Source: Actinacidiphila epipremni | GTDB lineage: Bacteria > Actinomycetota > Actinomycetes > Streptomycetales > Streptomycetaceae | Direction: 5' to 3' | DNA: 64,000 nucleotides | Assembly (NCBI RefSeq): GCF_012034175.1 | Contig: NZ_JAATEJ010000002.1 | Coordinates: 372,001-436,000, forward strand | Part shown: positions 35,614 to 44,800 of the stretch, piece by piece | Layout of the letters: every line of letters starts with the position of its first letter | How positions within the stretch are numbered: position 1 is the stretch's first letter | Translations under genes and position numbers: made by a program | The notes under the pieces: generated by a model | The model's input: the letters and a program-made list of their open reading frames with translations, nothing else | Told to the model about the DNA's origin: nothing | Databases searched by the model: none

Positions 35614-36612
35614 ATGTCCTCAAGTGTTCCCGCATACGGGCCCGACGCCCCCGGCCGGCTCGCCGCGCTGGCCGACGTCACGGCCTCGGACGCCGCCCTG
35701 CGGCGGTTCCTGCACGGGCTGCCCGGCGTCGACGCCGTCGGCCTGGAAGCCAGGGCCGCCGGGCTCGGCACCCGCTCGATCAAGACGACCGCGAAAGCGT
35801 ACGCGATCGACCTGGCGATCTCGATGATCGACCTGACGACCCTGGAAGGCGCCGACACCTTCGGCAAGGTCAGGGCGCTGTGCGCCAAGGGCCTGCGGCC
35901 CGACCCGACCGATCCCGGCACCCCGCACGTCGCCGCGATATGCGTCTACCCGGACATGGTCGCGACCGCCCGCGAGGCGCTGGGCGAGGGCTCGGGCATC
36001 AACGTCGCCTCCGTCGCGACCGCCTTCCCGGCCGGCCGCACCGCGCTGCCGGTCAAGCTCGCGGACACCGCGGACGCGGTGGCGGCCGGCGCCGACGAGA
36101 TCGACATGGTCATCGACCGCGGCGCCTTCCTGTCCGGCCGCTACATGGAGGTCTTCGAGGAGATCCGCGCGGTCAAGCAGGCGTGCGTACGGGCCGACGG
36201 CACGGTGGCGCACCTCAAGGTCATCTTCGAGAACGGCGAGCTGGCCACCTACGACAACATCCGGCGCTGCTCGTGGCTGGCGATGCTGGCCGGCGCGGAC
36301 TTCATCAAGACCTCGACGGGCAAGGTCGCGGTCAACGCCACGCCGCCGAACACGCTGCTGATGCTGGAGGCGGTGCGCGACTTCCGCGACGCGGTCGGCG
36401 TGCAGGTCGGCGTCAAGCCGGCCGGCGGCATCCGGACGTCCAAGGACGCGATCAAGTACCTGGTGATGGTCAACGAGACGCTCGGCGACGACTGGCTCAG
36501 CCCCGAGTGGTTCCGCTTCGGCGCCTCCAGCCTGCTCAACGACCTGCTGATGCAGCGGCAGAAGCTCAGCACCGGCCGCTACTCCGGCCCCGACTACGTC
36601 ACGGTGGACTGA
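35614..36612 (+). CDS. deoC: Deoxyribose-phosphate aldolase
   Basis: Cleaves 2-deoxyribose 5-phosphate to acetaldehyde and glyceraldehyde 3-phosphate. The 332-residue protein has the Schiff-base Lys in DFIKTSTGKVAVNAT, the second conserved Lys in GVKPAGGIRTSKDA and the Asp in DEIDMVIDRGAF. It is a longer class of DERA, common in actinobacteria. ATG 35614 is used (in-frame GTG 35608 is an alternative). It lies 5 nt before an aldehyde dehydrogenase that can remove the acetaldehyde. Confidence 0.92.
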   Translation: MSSSVPAYGPDAPGRLAALADVTASDAALRRFLHGLPGVDAVGLEARAAGLGTRSIKTTAKAYAIDLAISMIDLTTLEGADTFGKVRALCAKGLRPDPTDPGTPHVAAICVYPDMVATAREALGEGSGINVASVATAFPAGRTALPVKLADTADAVAAGADEIDMVIDRGAFLSGRYMEVFEEIRAVKQACVRADGTVAHLKVIFENGELATYDNIRRCSWLAMLAGADFIKTSTGKVAVNATPPNTLLMLEAVRDFRDAVGVQVGVKPAGGIRTSKDAIKYLVMVNETLGDDWLSPEWFRFGASSLLNDLLMQRQKLSTGRYSGPDYVTVD

Positions 36613-36617
36613 TCGTC

Positions 36618-38057
36618 ATGGCCAACAACCTGTTCCCGTACGCCCCCGCGCCCGAATCCCGGGCGATCGTCGACCTGGCACCGTCCTACGGCCTGTTCAT
36701 CGACGGCGAGTTCGCGGACGCCGCGGACGGCACGGTGTTCAAGACGGTCTCCCCCGCCACCGAGGAGGTGCTGGCCGAGGTCGCCCGGGCCGGCGAGGCG
36801 GACGTCGACCGGGCGGTGCGGGCCGCCCGCCGGGCGTTCCCGGGCTGGGCCGCGCTGCCCGGCGCCGAGCGCGGCAAGTACCTGTTCCGGATCGCCCGCA
36901 TCCTCCAGGAGCGGGCCCGCGAGCTCGCCGTCCTGGAGACGCTGGACAACGGCAAGCCGATCCGCGAGACCCGGGACGTCGACCTCCCGCTGGTCGCCGC
37001 GCACTTCTTCTACTACGCCGGCTGGGCCGACAAGCTCGGCTACGCCGGATTCGGGCCGGCGCCGCGGCCGTTGGGCGTGGCGGGGCAGGTCATCCCGTGG
37101 AACTTCCCGCTGCTGATGCTCGCGTGGAAGATCGCGCCGGCGCTGGCCACCGGCAACACGGTGGTGCTCAAGCCCGCCGAGACCACTCCGCTGTCGGCGC
37201 TGTTCTTCGCCGACGTCTGCCGGCAGGCGGGGCTGCCGCGCGGGGTCGTCAACATCCTTCCCGGGTACGGCGACGCGGGCGCGGCGCTGGTGGCGCACGA
37301 GGGCGTGGACAAGGTCGCCTTCACCGGCTCCACGGAGGTCGGCCGGGCCATCGCCCGCAGCGTCGCGGGCACCGGTAAGAAGGTCACGCTGGAACTGGGC
37401 GGCAAGGCCGCGAACATCGTCTTCGACGACGCGCCGATCGACCAGGCGGTCGAGGGGATCGTCAACGGCATCTTCTTCAACCAGGGCCATGTGTGCTGCG
37501 CGGGCTCGCGGTTGCTGGTGCAGGAGTCCGTACAGGACGAGCTGCTGGAGTCGTTGAAGCGGCGGATGGGCCAACTGCGGGTCGGCGACCCGCTGGACAA
37601 GAACACCGACATCGGCGCGATCAACTCCGCCGAGCAGCTGGCCCGGATCACCGCGCTGGCCGAGGCGGGCGAGGCGGAGGGCGCGCGGCGCTGGTCGCCG
37701 GCGTGCGAACTGCCTTCGGCGGGCTACTGGTTCGCGCCCACGCTGTTCACCGGCGTGACGCAGGCGCACCGGGTGGCGCGCGAGGAGATCTTCGGCCCGG
37801 TGCTGTCGGTGCTGACCTTCCGCACCCCGGCGGAGGCGGTCGAGAAGGCGAACAACACGCCGTACGGGCTGTCGGCGGGCATCTGGACGGAGAAGGGTTC
37901 GCGCATCCTGTCGATGGCGAACAAGCTGCGGGCGGGGGTGGTGTGGGCGAACACGTTCAACAAGTTCGACCCGACGTCGCCGTTCGGCGGTTACAAGGAG
38001 TCCGGTTACGGCCGGGAGGGCGGTCGGCACGGCCTGGAGGCGTACCTAGATGTCTGA
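36618..38057 (+). CDS. Aldehyde dehydrogenase
   Basis: NAD(P)-dependent aldehyde dehydrogenase, 479 residues, complete. Motifs are VIPWNFPLLMLAWKIAPALA, the Rossmann GSTEVGRAI, the general base in TLELGGKAANIV, the catalytic Cys in NQGHVCCAGSR, and EEIFGPVLSVL. Placed 5 nt after deoC, it probably oxidises the acetaldehyde made there, which would make the deoxyribose pathway self-detoxifying. Its 3' end overlaps the next dehydrogenase gene. Confidence 0.9.
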   Translation: MANNLFPYAPAPESRAIVDLAPSYGLFIDGEFADAADGTVFKTVSPATEEVLAEVARAGEADVDRAVRAARRAFPGWAALPGAERGKYLFRIARILQERARELAVLETLDNGKPIRETRDVDLPLVAAHFFYYAGWADKLGYAGFGPAPRPLGVAGQVIPWNFPLLMLAWKIAPALATGNTVVLKPAETTPLSALFFADVCRQAGLPRGVVNILPGYGDAGAALVAHEGVDKVAFTGSTEVGRAIARSVAGTGKKVTLELGGKAANIVFDDAPIDQAVEGIVNGIFFNQGHVCCAGSRLLVQESVQDELLESLKRRMGQLRVGDPLDKNTDIGAINSAEQLARITALAEAGEAEGARRWSPACELPSAGYWFAPTLFTGVTQAHRVAREEIFGPVLSVLTFRTPAEAVEKANNTPYGLSAGIWTEKGSRILSMANKLRAGVVWANTFNKFDPTSPFGGYKESGYGREGGRHGLEAYLDV

Positions 38058-39012
38058 GAAGTCCGAGAGGCCCGAGAATTCCGAGAGGTCCGAGAGGTCC
38101 GAGAAGGACGGGAAAGCCGAGAGGACCGGGAAGTCCGGGATGGCTGAGCAGCAGGCGCGTCTTGCGGTCTTCAAGACCTACAAGCTGTACGTCGGGGGCA
38201 AGTTCCCCCGTTCCGAGAGCGGCCGGGTGTACGAGGTGACGGACTCCAAGAGCGGGCAGTGGCTGGCGAACGCGCCGCTGGCGTCGCGCAAGGACGCGCG
38301 GGACGCGGTCGTCGCGGCCCGTAAGGCGGTCGCCGGCTGGTCGGGCGCGACGGCGTACAACCGGGGGCAGGTGCTCTACCGGGTCGCGGAGATGCTGGAG
38401 GGGCGCCGCGAGCAGTTCGTGCGCGAGGTCGCCGAGGCGGAGGGGCTGTCGAAGGCCAGGGCCGCGGCGGCGGTGGACGCCGCCGTCGACCGCTGGGTCT
38501 GGTACGCCGGCTGGACGGACAAGATCGCGCAGGTCGTGGGCGGCGCGAACCCGGTGGCGGGGCCCTTCTTCAACCTCTCCACGCCCGAGCCGACCGGCGT
38601 GGTCGCGGTGCTGGCGCCGCAGGAGTCCTCGCTGCTCGGCCTGGTCTCGGTGCTCGCGCCGGTGATCGCCACCGGCAACACCGCGGTCGTCGTGGCCTCG
38701 CAGCGCGCTCCGCTGCCGGCGCTCTCCTTCGGTGAGGTCCTGGCCTCCTCGGACGTGCCGTCCGGCGTGGTGAACGTGCTGTCGGGGCGTACGGCGGAGC
38801 TGGCGGCGCCGCTGGCCGCGCACGGCGACGTGAACGCGCTCGACCTGGCCGGCGCGGACGCCGACCTGGCCGTCGAGTTGGAGGCCGCGGCGGCGGACAC
38901 CCTCAAGCGGGTCCGCCGGCCCGCCGCCGAGGACTGGGCGGCGGAGCCGGGTACGTCCCGGCTGACGGCGTGGCTGGAGACCAAGACGGTCTGGCACCCG
39001 ATCGGCGTCTGA
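38050..39012 (+). CDS. Truncated aldehyde dehydrogenase-like protein without catalytic half
   Basis: A 320-residue relative of the preceding enzyme that keeps the N-terminal coenzyme-binding part (KTYKLYVGGKFPRSESG, PLASRKDARDAVVAARKAVA, GVVAVLAPQESSLLGLVSVL) but lacks the segment with the catalytic Glu and Cys. It ends TVWHPIGV instead. It is too intact (no internal stops) to be called decayed, and streptomycetes are known to have such a short second copy at this place, so it may be a partner subunit. The first 30 residues are a Ser/Glu/Arg repeat encoded by TCCGAGAGG units; ATG 38140 may be the true start. The ATG at 38050 overlaps the previous gene by 8 nt. Confidence 0.75.
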   Translation: MSEKSERPENSERSERSEKDGKAERTGKSGMAEQQARLAVFKTYKLYVGGKFPRSESGRVYEVTDSKSGQWLANAPLASRKDARDAVVAARKAVAGWSGATAYNRGQVLYRVAEMLEGRREQFVREVAEAEGLSKARAAAAVDAAVDRWVWYAGWTDKIAQVVGGANPVAGPFFNLSTPEPTGVVAVLAPQESSLLGLVSVLAPVIATGNTAVVVASQRAPLPALSFGEVLASSDVPSGVVNVLSGRTAELAAPLAAHGDVNALDLAGADADLAVELEAAAADTLKRVRRPAAEDWAAEPGTSRLTAWLETKTVWHPIGV

Positions 39013-39045
39013 GCTCCCGGTCGGCGCCCTCCCCCGTACCCGCGC

Positions 39046-39483
39046 TCAGTGCGGCAGCAGGCCCGTCAGCGGGCCGACGAGGGGAAGGGTGCCGAGGCTG
39101 CCGCCCCGGGTGATCTCGTCGGTGACGGTGGTCGTCGACAGCGGCTTGAAGTCGGCGACCTGGGAGCCGAGGCCGTTGTCCAGCGGGTCGACGCCGGTGT
39201 TGGACAGCGGGTCGAGGGTGAGGTTGCGCACCGGGGCGATGCCCGGGGCCAGGGCGCCGGTGACCGTGGAGGTGGGCAGGGCGTCCAGCGGCAGCGCGTC
39301 CAGCGGCGAGGCGGCGGCGGCCTGCGGCGCGGTGCCCCCGGTGTCCGCCGTGTCCGGGGCGGACGAGGCGAGGTCCGCGCCGGTGGTGTGGTCGGGCGTG
39401 GCCGCGGTCGCCGCGGCGGCCGGCAGGAGGGTCGCCGCGGCGGCGGTGAGGGTCAGGGCGAGGGCGGTACGCAGGGAGGGCAT
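39046..39483 (-). CDS. Small secreted protein
   Basis: A 145-residue protein with a signal peptide (ALALTLTAAAATLLPAAA, then ATA) and a low-complexity Ala/Asp/Leu/Pro body ending in PLVGPLTGLLPH. The C-terminal leucine-glycine pattern resembles that of the small secreted protein at 56424. No cysteines and no anchor are seen. Function unknown. Confidence 0.6.
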   Translation of the reverse strand: MPSLRTALALTLTAAAATLLPAAAATAATPDHTTGADLASSAPDTADTGGTAPQAAAASPLDALPLDALPTSTVTGALAPGIAPVRNLTLDPLSNTGVDPLDNGLGSQVADFKPLSTTTVTDEITRGGSLGTLPLVGPLTGLLPH

Positions 39484-39667
39484 GTGGCGGCACCTGGGTC
39501 TTGCTCGGGGACGTACGACAGGCGCCCAGCGTAACGGATCGCGCGCGGTGTGTAGTCGCCCGGCGGGTGCGAGGCCGGAACGCAGGCCGGTGAACGGGGG
39601 CAAAGGCCCGGCGTCGGGACGCGTCGGCCCGGTGGGCGGGGGCGGCGGGGCACGTACCGTGCGGGGA

Positions 39668-40408
39668 ATGGTGGGGAAGAGCAGGGGCGGGGTGGCCCTC
39701 GCGGTGGGGTTGACGGTGCTCGTGGCGGTGGCGGGATGCCGGGCCGGCGTCCGGGGAGCGGACGGCCTGGACGCGTCCGTACCGGCGGTGCCGACGGCGA
39801 CGACAACGGCGGCAACGGCAACGGCGGCGGGTGGTACGGCTGCCGCGCGGGGCCGGACCGCGCCGGCCACGTCGGCGCCCCCGGCCGCGCCCGGCAGGAA
39901 AGGCGCGCCGAAGACCGTACCGCCCGGGGCCGACGCCGACGCGGCACGTCACCCGGCGTGCACCGCGGGGCAGCTGACGCTCGCCCGGGGCGCGACCGAC
40001 AACTCCCGGGTGGGTCGCACCACCACGACGCTGGAGCTGCGCAACGCCTCCGCCGCGACGTGCCTGCTGCGCGGCTGGCCGGGCGTCACCGCCTCCGGTC
40101 ACACGCCCGTGCAGGACTGCGGCACGGTCGCCCCGGCCCTGCCGCCGACCCCGTGCGCGCCCCGTACCGCCGCCGACGAGCGGCGCCCGCTGCCCGTCAC
40201 CCGCACGCCGGGCGTGGCCGCGCACGACGTCGTGCTCTCCCCCGGCGCCGCCACGAGCTTCGCCATGGTGTGGACGCCGTGCGAGAGCTGGGACAGCCCC
40301 ACCGCCCTCCACTTCACGCTCCCCGGCGATGCGCGCGCGCTGACCCTGGCGCCGCTCGGCCTGAGCGTGTGCGCGGTGCAGGTCGCGCCGTTCGGCACCG
40401 CGTGGTGA
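39668..40408 (+). CDS. Lipoprotein with DUF4232-like domain
   Basis: A 246-residue predicted lipoprotein (lipobox VAGC, Cys24) with an 70-residue Ala/Thr/Pro linker and a C-terminal beta domain of the DUF4232 type: LTLARGATDNSRVGRTTTTL, NASAATCLLRGWPGV and SFAMVWTPCESW, with paired cysteines. Such domains are common on the surface of streptomycetes; function unknown. ATG at 39668. Confidence 0.7.
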   Translation: MVGKSRGGVALAVGLTVLVAVAGCRAGVRGADGLDASVPAVPTATTTAATATAAGGTAAARGRTAPATSAPPAAPGRKGAPKTVPPGADADAARHPACTAGQLTLARGATDNSRVGRTTTTLELRNASAATCLLRGWPGVTASGHTPVQDCGTVAPALPPTPCAPRTAADERRPLPVTRTPGVAAHDVVLSPGAATSFAMVWTPCESWDSPTALHFTLPGDARALTLAPLGLSVCAVQVAPFGTAW

Positions 40409-40507
40409 GGGCGCGGCGGCGCGGCGGCGGGTCACGCGGCGAGCGCGTACGGTAGTTCGGCGACCGGGCGGGCTCGTCCTGGCGGGTATGGCGGACAATG
40501 GTTTCCC

Positions 40508-41119
40508 GTGAGTTCATTTCCCGCCCGCGTGATCCTGCTCGCCGGGCCGTCCGGCTCGGGCAAGACGACGCTCGCCGCCCGCGCCGGGCTGCCGGTGCTC
40601 GCCCTCGACCACTTCTACAAGGACGGCGACGACCCCACCCTCCCCCGGCTGCCGGGCGGGGCGACGGACTGGGACGCGCCGCAGTCCTGGAACGCCGACG
40701 CGGCGGTGGCGGCCGTGGCCCGGCTGTGCGCGCAGGGCGCGGCGGACACCCCCGTCTACGACATCGCCGCCAGCGCCGCCACCGGCACCGCCCACCTCGA
40801 CCTGGCCGGCTCCCCGGTCTTCGTCGCCGAGGGCATCTTCGCCGCGGAGATCGTCCCCCGCTGCCGCGACCTCGGCATCCTCGCCGACGCGATCTGCCTG
40901 CGCGGCCGGCCCTCCACCACCGCCCGCCGCCGCTTCCTGCGCGACATCCGCGAGGGCCGCAAGTCCGTGCCCTTCCTGCTGCGCCGCGGCTTCCACCTCT
41001 ACCGCGCCGAACGCGCGATCGTCACCCGCCAGGTCGCCCTCGGCTGCACCCCCTGCGACACCCCCACCGCCCTCACCCGCGTCCTCACCCCGCCACCCCA
41101 GACGGTCCCCGCAGCCTGA
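40508..41119 (+). CDS. Uridine kinase-like protein
   Basis: A 203-residue P-loop kinase. Walker A is GPSGSGKTTLAAR, followed by LALDHFYKDGDDPTLP and DWDAPQSWN, the acceptor-site region of uridine/cytidine kinases, and a basic lid (RDIREGRKSVPFLLRRG). It would phosphorylate pyrimidine nucleosides for salvage, which fits the nucleoside genes in the window. The start is GTG 40508. It converges with the STAND gene, with only 3 nt between stops. Confidence 0.78.
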   Translation: MSSFPARVILLAGPSGSGKTTLAARAGLPVLALDHFYKDGDDPTLPRLPGGATDWDAPQSWNADAAVAAVARLCAQGAADTPVYDIAASAATGTAHLDLAGSPVFVAEGIFAAEIVPRCRDLGILADAICLRGRPSTTARRRFLRDIREGRKSVPFLLRRGFHLYRAERAIVTRQVALGCTPCDTPTALTRVLTPPPQTVPAA

Positions 41120-41122
41120 CCC

Positions 41123-43285
41123 TCACCCCCCGGAGACCGCCCTGGGCGGCCTCCACCGCCCCGAGGCGAGCTTCTCCCGCAACTCCCGGCTCACGGCCGT
41201 GAAGTGGTGGTCCGCGCCCAGATTGCGTTCCCGTCCCGCCACGACCTGGGCCATCAGGCCGAGCGCGGCATCCGAGTGGCCGAGCGCCGCCCGGGTCTGG
41301 GCGTACAGCTGGAGGGCGCCGAGCACGACCGGGTAGTCGGGGCCGAGCACCCGCCGGTAGTCCTCCACTACTTGCCGTACCTCGTCATCGGCCGCCCGGT
41401 GGTGCCCCAGCACGAACAGCGCCCGGGCGTGGTTGTGCCGCGCGACCAAGGTGACCGCGTGATCGGGACCCAGGTGCGCGGCGCAGGTCTCCGGCAGCGC
41501 AAGGAACGTGTCGTCGGCCTCGGCCTCGGCTGCGATCTCCACCGCCGTGAGCATCGCGAGCAGGCTGGTGCGCGAGCGCAACGTCGCGGGGTGGCCCGCG
41601 CCGAGGACGACCTCACGGGCCGCCACGACCGACCGCAGGAGGGTCACGGCCTCCTCGCGCCTGCCGTTGTTGCCGAGGACCAGTTGCAGCCCCTGGCCCG
41701 TGTCGAGGGTGTCGGGGTCGTCGGCTCCGAGGAGCCTCGACTGAGCGGCCCGGATCCGGCGGAGCAGCGGCTCGGCCTCGGCGTATCGACCAAGGCGGAA
41801 GAGGGAGCGTCCGGTTCGCGCGTGTGCGGCCAGCACCAGGCGGTGCTCCTCGCCGAGCGCCCGTGCGCCCAAGGTTGCCGCCGCGCCCGCCGTCTCCCAG
41901 GCCGACAGGTAGTCCCCGGTCCGGTGCAGGGCCGTGGCCAGGCGGGTGGCGAGCGCCAGTGCGTCGCCCGCCCCGGGTGGCGCGGCGGCCCTGCGCAGCA
42001 GGGTGAGGACGTGCGGGGCGAGCAGCCGCAGCCGTGGATCGTACGGGCCGGCTGCCGGACGAGCCGGTACGGCCGCGTCCAGCAACCGGACGGCGGTCGC
42101 GTCGAGTACGCCGGGAAGGCCCGGCGGTGTGGCGGCGGCGACCGCGTCGAGGAGCACTCCGTGAGTGTGGACGCAGCGCAGGCCGGCGAGGTCGACCAGT
42201 TGCGTCAGCGAGTGGTCGAGCAGCGCTCCCAGCGCCGTCTCGGCGCGGCCGGGCGGGAGGACCGCGGAGATCTCCGGCCGGTTCAGTACGGACAGGGGCA
42301 GCGGCTCGGGCGCGAGGCGAGCCAGCAGCCGCAGCAGCGAGACGGCCTCGGGCAGTCCGCGCCGCTCGAACGCGTCGAGCGTCAACTGCCAGGTCCTGCC
42401 CACCAGATGCCTCGGGTCCTCCTCGGTCAGGGCGTCCGCCCCCCGGTCGATGAGCGCGACCGCCTCGCCCTCTTCGAGCCGCCGTCCGTAGTGGTCCATG
42501 GTCCAGGGGTCGATGACCTGCTGGGCCAGGAAACCGCCCGCGAGGGTGAGCGCCAAGGGCAGTCGCCCCAGCCGGTCCGCGATCGCCGCCGCCTCTTCCA
42601 GGGTGCCGCTGTACGGAGCGAGGTCACACAGCACGCGCGCGGCGTCCTCGCGCGGAAGCACGCCGATGTGCTGCAGCTGCGCGCCGGGCCACCAGCGGGC
42701 GGCAGCCCGGCGGGTGGTGACCAGGACCGTGCCGCGCGGGCTGCCGCGCAGCCAGCTGCCGTCGCGCAGGATCGCCGGGTCGTCTGCGTTGTCCAGCACC
42801 AGCAGCCACGGCTCAGGTGACCGGTCCAGATACTGCCAGGCGAGGTCCGCGGCGGGCCGGTGCCCCTGGTGGGCCGCCAGCAGCTCCCCGTCGCGTGCGC
42901 CGCGGTCCGCGGCAGCTGCGAGCATGCCGGCGCGCAACCCGGCCCTGTCGGCGGCATCGACCCACAGGCCCACCCGCCCGTGTTCGCGGATGGCGATGTC
43001 GAAGAACGCCTGCGCGACCGCGGTCTTCCCGCAGCCGCCCATTCCGTGCAGGACGTAGACACCGGCGGCTCGGCCGGACGTGAGGCCCTCGCGCAGCCGG
43101 GTCAGCACCTCACTGCGGTCGCGCAGCACCACGGGCGTCCGGCCGACCGCGGGGCGGCGGACGGAGTCGGGCCCGTCCGTGGCGGGCCGGCCGCCGTGGT
43201 GGTGGTGCTCGGTGATGCGCTGGTCGCCGGCCGACTGGTAGACCCGGCCGCCGTCCGCGGCCCGGCCGTCCATGGTGCCGCTCAT
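41123..43285 (-). CDS. STAND NTPase (NB-ARC-like) with TPR repeats
   Basis: A 720-residue signal-transduction ATPase. Walker A is HGMGGCGKTAVAQAF (residues 80-94), Walker B is PWLLVLDNADDP, then RGTVLVTTRR, and GRLPLALTLAGG matches the GLPL motif of NB-ARC proteins. The C-terminal 300 residues are tetratricopeptide-like repeats (SLFRLGRYAEAEPLLRRI, HARALFVLGHHRAADDEV). The N-terminus has GGRVYQSAGDQRITE, a motif shared with the small partner encoded upstream, whose stop overlaps this ATG by 4 nt. Such proteins act as ligand-triggered switches, often in defence or stress responses. No effector domain is recognised in this chain. Confidence 0.8.
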   Translation of the reverse strand: MSGTMDGRAADGGRVYQSAGDQRITEHHHHGGRPATDGPDSVRRPAVGRTPVVLRDRSEVLTRLREGLTSGRAAGVYVLHGMGGCGKTAVAQAFFDIAIREHGRVGLWVDAADRAGLRAGMLAAAADRGARDGELLAAHQGHRPAADLAWQYLDRSPEPWLLVLDNADDPAILRDGSWLRGSPRGTVLVTTRRAAARWWPGAQLQHIGVLPREDAARVLCDLAPYSGTLEEAAAIADRLGRLPLALTLAGGFLAQQVIDPWTMDHYGRRLEEGEAVALIDRGADALTEEDPRHLVGRTWQLTLDAFERRGLPEAVSLLRLLARLAPEPLPLSVLNRPEISAVLPPGRAETALGALLDHSLTQLVDLAGLRCVHTHGVLLDAVAAATPPGLPGVLDATAVRLLDAAVPARPAAGPYDPRLRLLAPHVLTLLRRAAAPPGAGDALALATRLATALHRTGDYLSAWETAGAAATLGARALGEEHRLVLAAHARTGRSLFRLGRYAEAEPLLRRIRAAQSRLLGADDPDTLDTGQGLQLVLGNNGRREEAVTLLRSVVAAREVVLGAGHPATLRSRTSLLAMLTAVEIAAEAEADDTFLALPETCAAHLGPDHAVTLVARHNHARALFVLGHHRAADDEVRQVVEDYRRVLGPDYPVVLGALQLYAQTRAALGHSDAALGLMAQVVAGRERNLGADHHFTAVSRELREKLASGRWRPPRAVSGG

Positions 43286-43695
43286 CGTCCGGTGATGTGC
43301 TGATCTCGTCCGGCCTGGTAGACCCGGCCGTGACCGGAAGCGGTGGCGTGCTGCGTGACGTCGGGAACCGCGGGTGGCGCCGGCGGACCGATCTCGTCCA
43401 GCAACCGCCGTAGTTCCGCTGCCGCATCAGGGCGGGCGACCAGCAACCGCCGGAACCTGCCCTGCCATTCGGCGCGCAACTCGTCCAAGGCCTCCTGGTC
43501 GCCCGCTGCCGTGGCCGCAAGCACCTCCGCGTGCCCGACGTCCAGCGCGGCGGCCACGCCTTCGGCACGCTGGGGTTGCACACGCCGCCACAGTCGGACG
43601 ACGCCCTCGCGTGCCGCCTGCCAGGCGTCGGCCGCCATGAGGGCCACGAGTGAGGCTCCACCGCTCTGCGCGAGTGAACTGATCTCCGGATCCAT
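43282..43695 (-). CDS. Small partner protein of STAND NTPase
   Basis: A 137-residue mostly helical protein that begins MDPEISSLAQSGGASLVALM, continues with an amphipathic helical region (AWQAAREGVVRLWRRVQP) and ends with HGRVYQAGRDQHITGR. The last motif (RVYQxxxDQxI) occurs also near the N-terminus of the STAND protein. The two genes share an ATGA overlap, so they are made together. The partner may be an effector or adaptor that meets the NTPase through the shared motif; this is inference. Confidence 0.6.
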   Translation of the reverse strand: MDPEISSLAQSGGASLVALMAADAWQAAREGVVRLWRRVQPQRAEGVAAALDVGHAEVLAATAAGDQEALDELRAEWQGRFRRLLVARPDAAAELRRLLDEIGPPAPPAVPDVTQHATASGHGRVYQAGRDQHITGR

Positions 43696-43884
43696 GGCTC
43701 TCCCTGAATCAGGCGGCTCGCCGACAACTTTACGGAGGGGGCGCCCAGGCGTCGACACCGCGAATTCGTGTCGCGCGATGGCCTGTTTCCTTCGAATCCC
43801 TTCGAAACCCGCGCGAATTCCGCTGGCCGCGGGCCTGCGCGGTGCTAGCGTTGCGGCATTCGGTCCACGCAGCGGGAGGCCACC

Positions 43885-44154
43885 GTGCCACGACCTTGGG
43901 AAGCCGATCCGGGGACGACATTCCTGCGGCGCATCGGCAAGTCGCCCCAGGAGCTGGGAGTCACGTCGGACACCCCCGACTGTCCCGACATGTGGGAGCT
44001 GAGCAACGGCGACATCGCGGTGATCGGGCGGGACTTGACGAGTTCGCTCGCTGACAGGCTACCTCCCGGCGTCTCGCTCGGGCCGGACGAACGGCTCGTG
44101 GTGATCCCCAGGAGCATGCTCGTCGCGGCGAAGCCGGACATCCCCGGTGTTTGA
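43885..44154 (+). CDS. Small protein upstream of DUF6879-like gene
   Basis: An 89-residue protein beginning MPRPWEADPGTTFLRRIGKS with ELSNGDIAVIGRDLT and a hydrophobic segment near the C-terminus (RLVVIPRSMLVAAKP). GTG 43885 follows GGGAGG. Its end overlaps the next gene by 8 nt, so the pair is likely coupled. Similar two-gene pairs are common in streptomycetes, and their function is unknown. Confidence 0.6.
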   Translation: MPRPWEADPGTTFLRRIGKSPQELGVTSDTPDCPDMWELSNGDIAVIGRDLTSSLADRLPPGVSLGPDERLVVIPRSMLVAAKPDIPGV

Positions 44155-44758
44155 TTCGTTTCCCCGGGGAAGCTTCACGCGCCTGGACCGCCCCCACTAC
44201 CACGAAGAGTATTACCGCGTCCTCAGAAGCGGAATCCGGCGTCTCGACAAACTGGAGCGCGGCCAGCATTTCAAGGAGCGCGGATTCGCCAGCTGGGAGG
44301 CGTTCGCCGCCGGGCGGTGGGACGAGGCGCTTTCGCTCATGTGCGAGCGGCGCGATACGTATGCGCAGCAGGTGGCGGAAATGGACCGCCTCGGGGTGGT
44401 CCAGCGGCGGCTACGGGTGGTGGAATTCCCGGTGACGCCGTATGTGCAGTGGGAATTGCACGTGCTCCGGTTGCGCGTCGGGGCGGGTGACCGGATCCGG
44501 GTGCTCGACGCGGGGACGATCGCGGACGTCGAGATGCACCGCGACGTCCCCGAGGTGGTGATTCTCGGGGACGTCGCGATGTTCGAGGTGCAGTACGACG
44601 CGGACGGGAACGCGGCGGGGGCCAACCACTTCACCGACCCGGACCTGATCGCGGAGACGTCGGCCGGCTTCGAGGAGCTGTACGCGCTCGGCGAGGAGTA
44701 CGAGCGCTTCTTCGCCCGCGAGATCGCCCCGCTCCCGCCGCCGGCGGCCACTCCCTGA
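44147..44758 (+). CDS. DUF6879-like protein
   Basis: A 203-residue cytoplasmic protein resembling the streptomycete DUF6879 family: HEEYYRVLRSGIRRLDKLER, CERRDTYAQQVAEMDRLGVV, RRLRVVEFPVTPYVQWELHV and an acidic C-terminal part (FEVQYDADGNAAGANHFTDP). No catalytic motif is known. GTG start at 44147 overlaps the upstream small gene. Confidence 0.65.
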   Translation: MFDSFPRGSFTRLDRPHYHEEYYRVLRSGIRRLDKLERGQHFKERGFASWEAFAAGRWDEALSLMCERRDTYAQQVAEMDRLGVVQRRLRVVEFPVTPYVQWELHVLRLRVGAGDRIRVLDAGTIADVEMHRDVPEVVILGDVAMFEVQYDADGNAAGANHFTDPDLIAETSAGFEELYALGEEYERFFAREIAPLPPPAATP

Positions 44759-44800
44759 GCCGCTGCCCGGCGGTCGGGGCGGGGGCGGCGGTGGGTGGGG

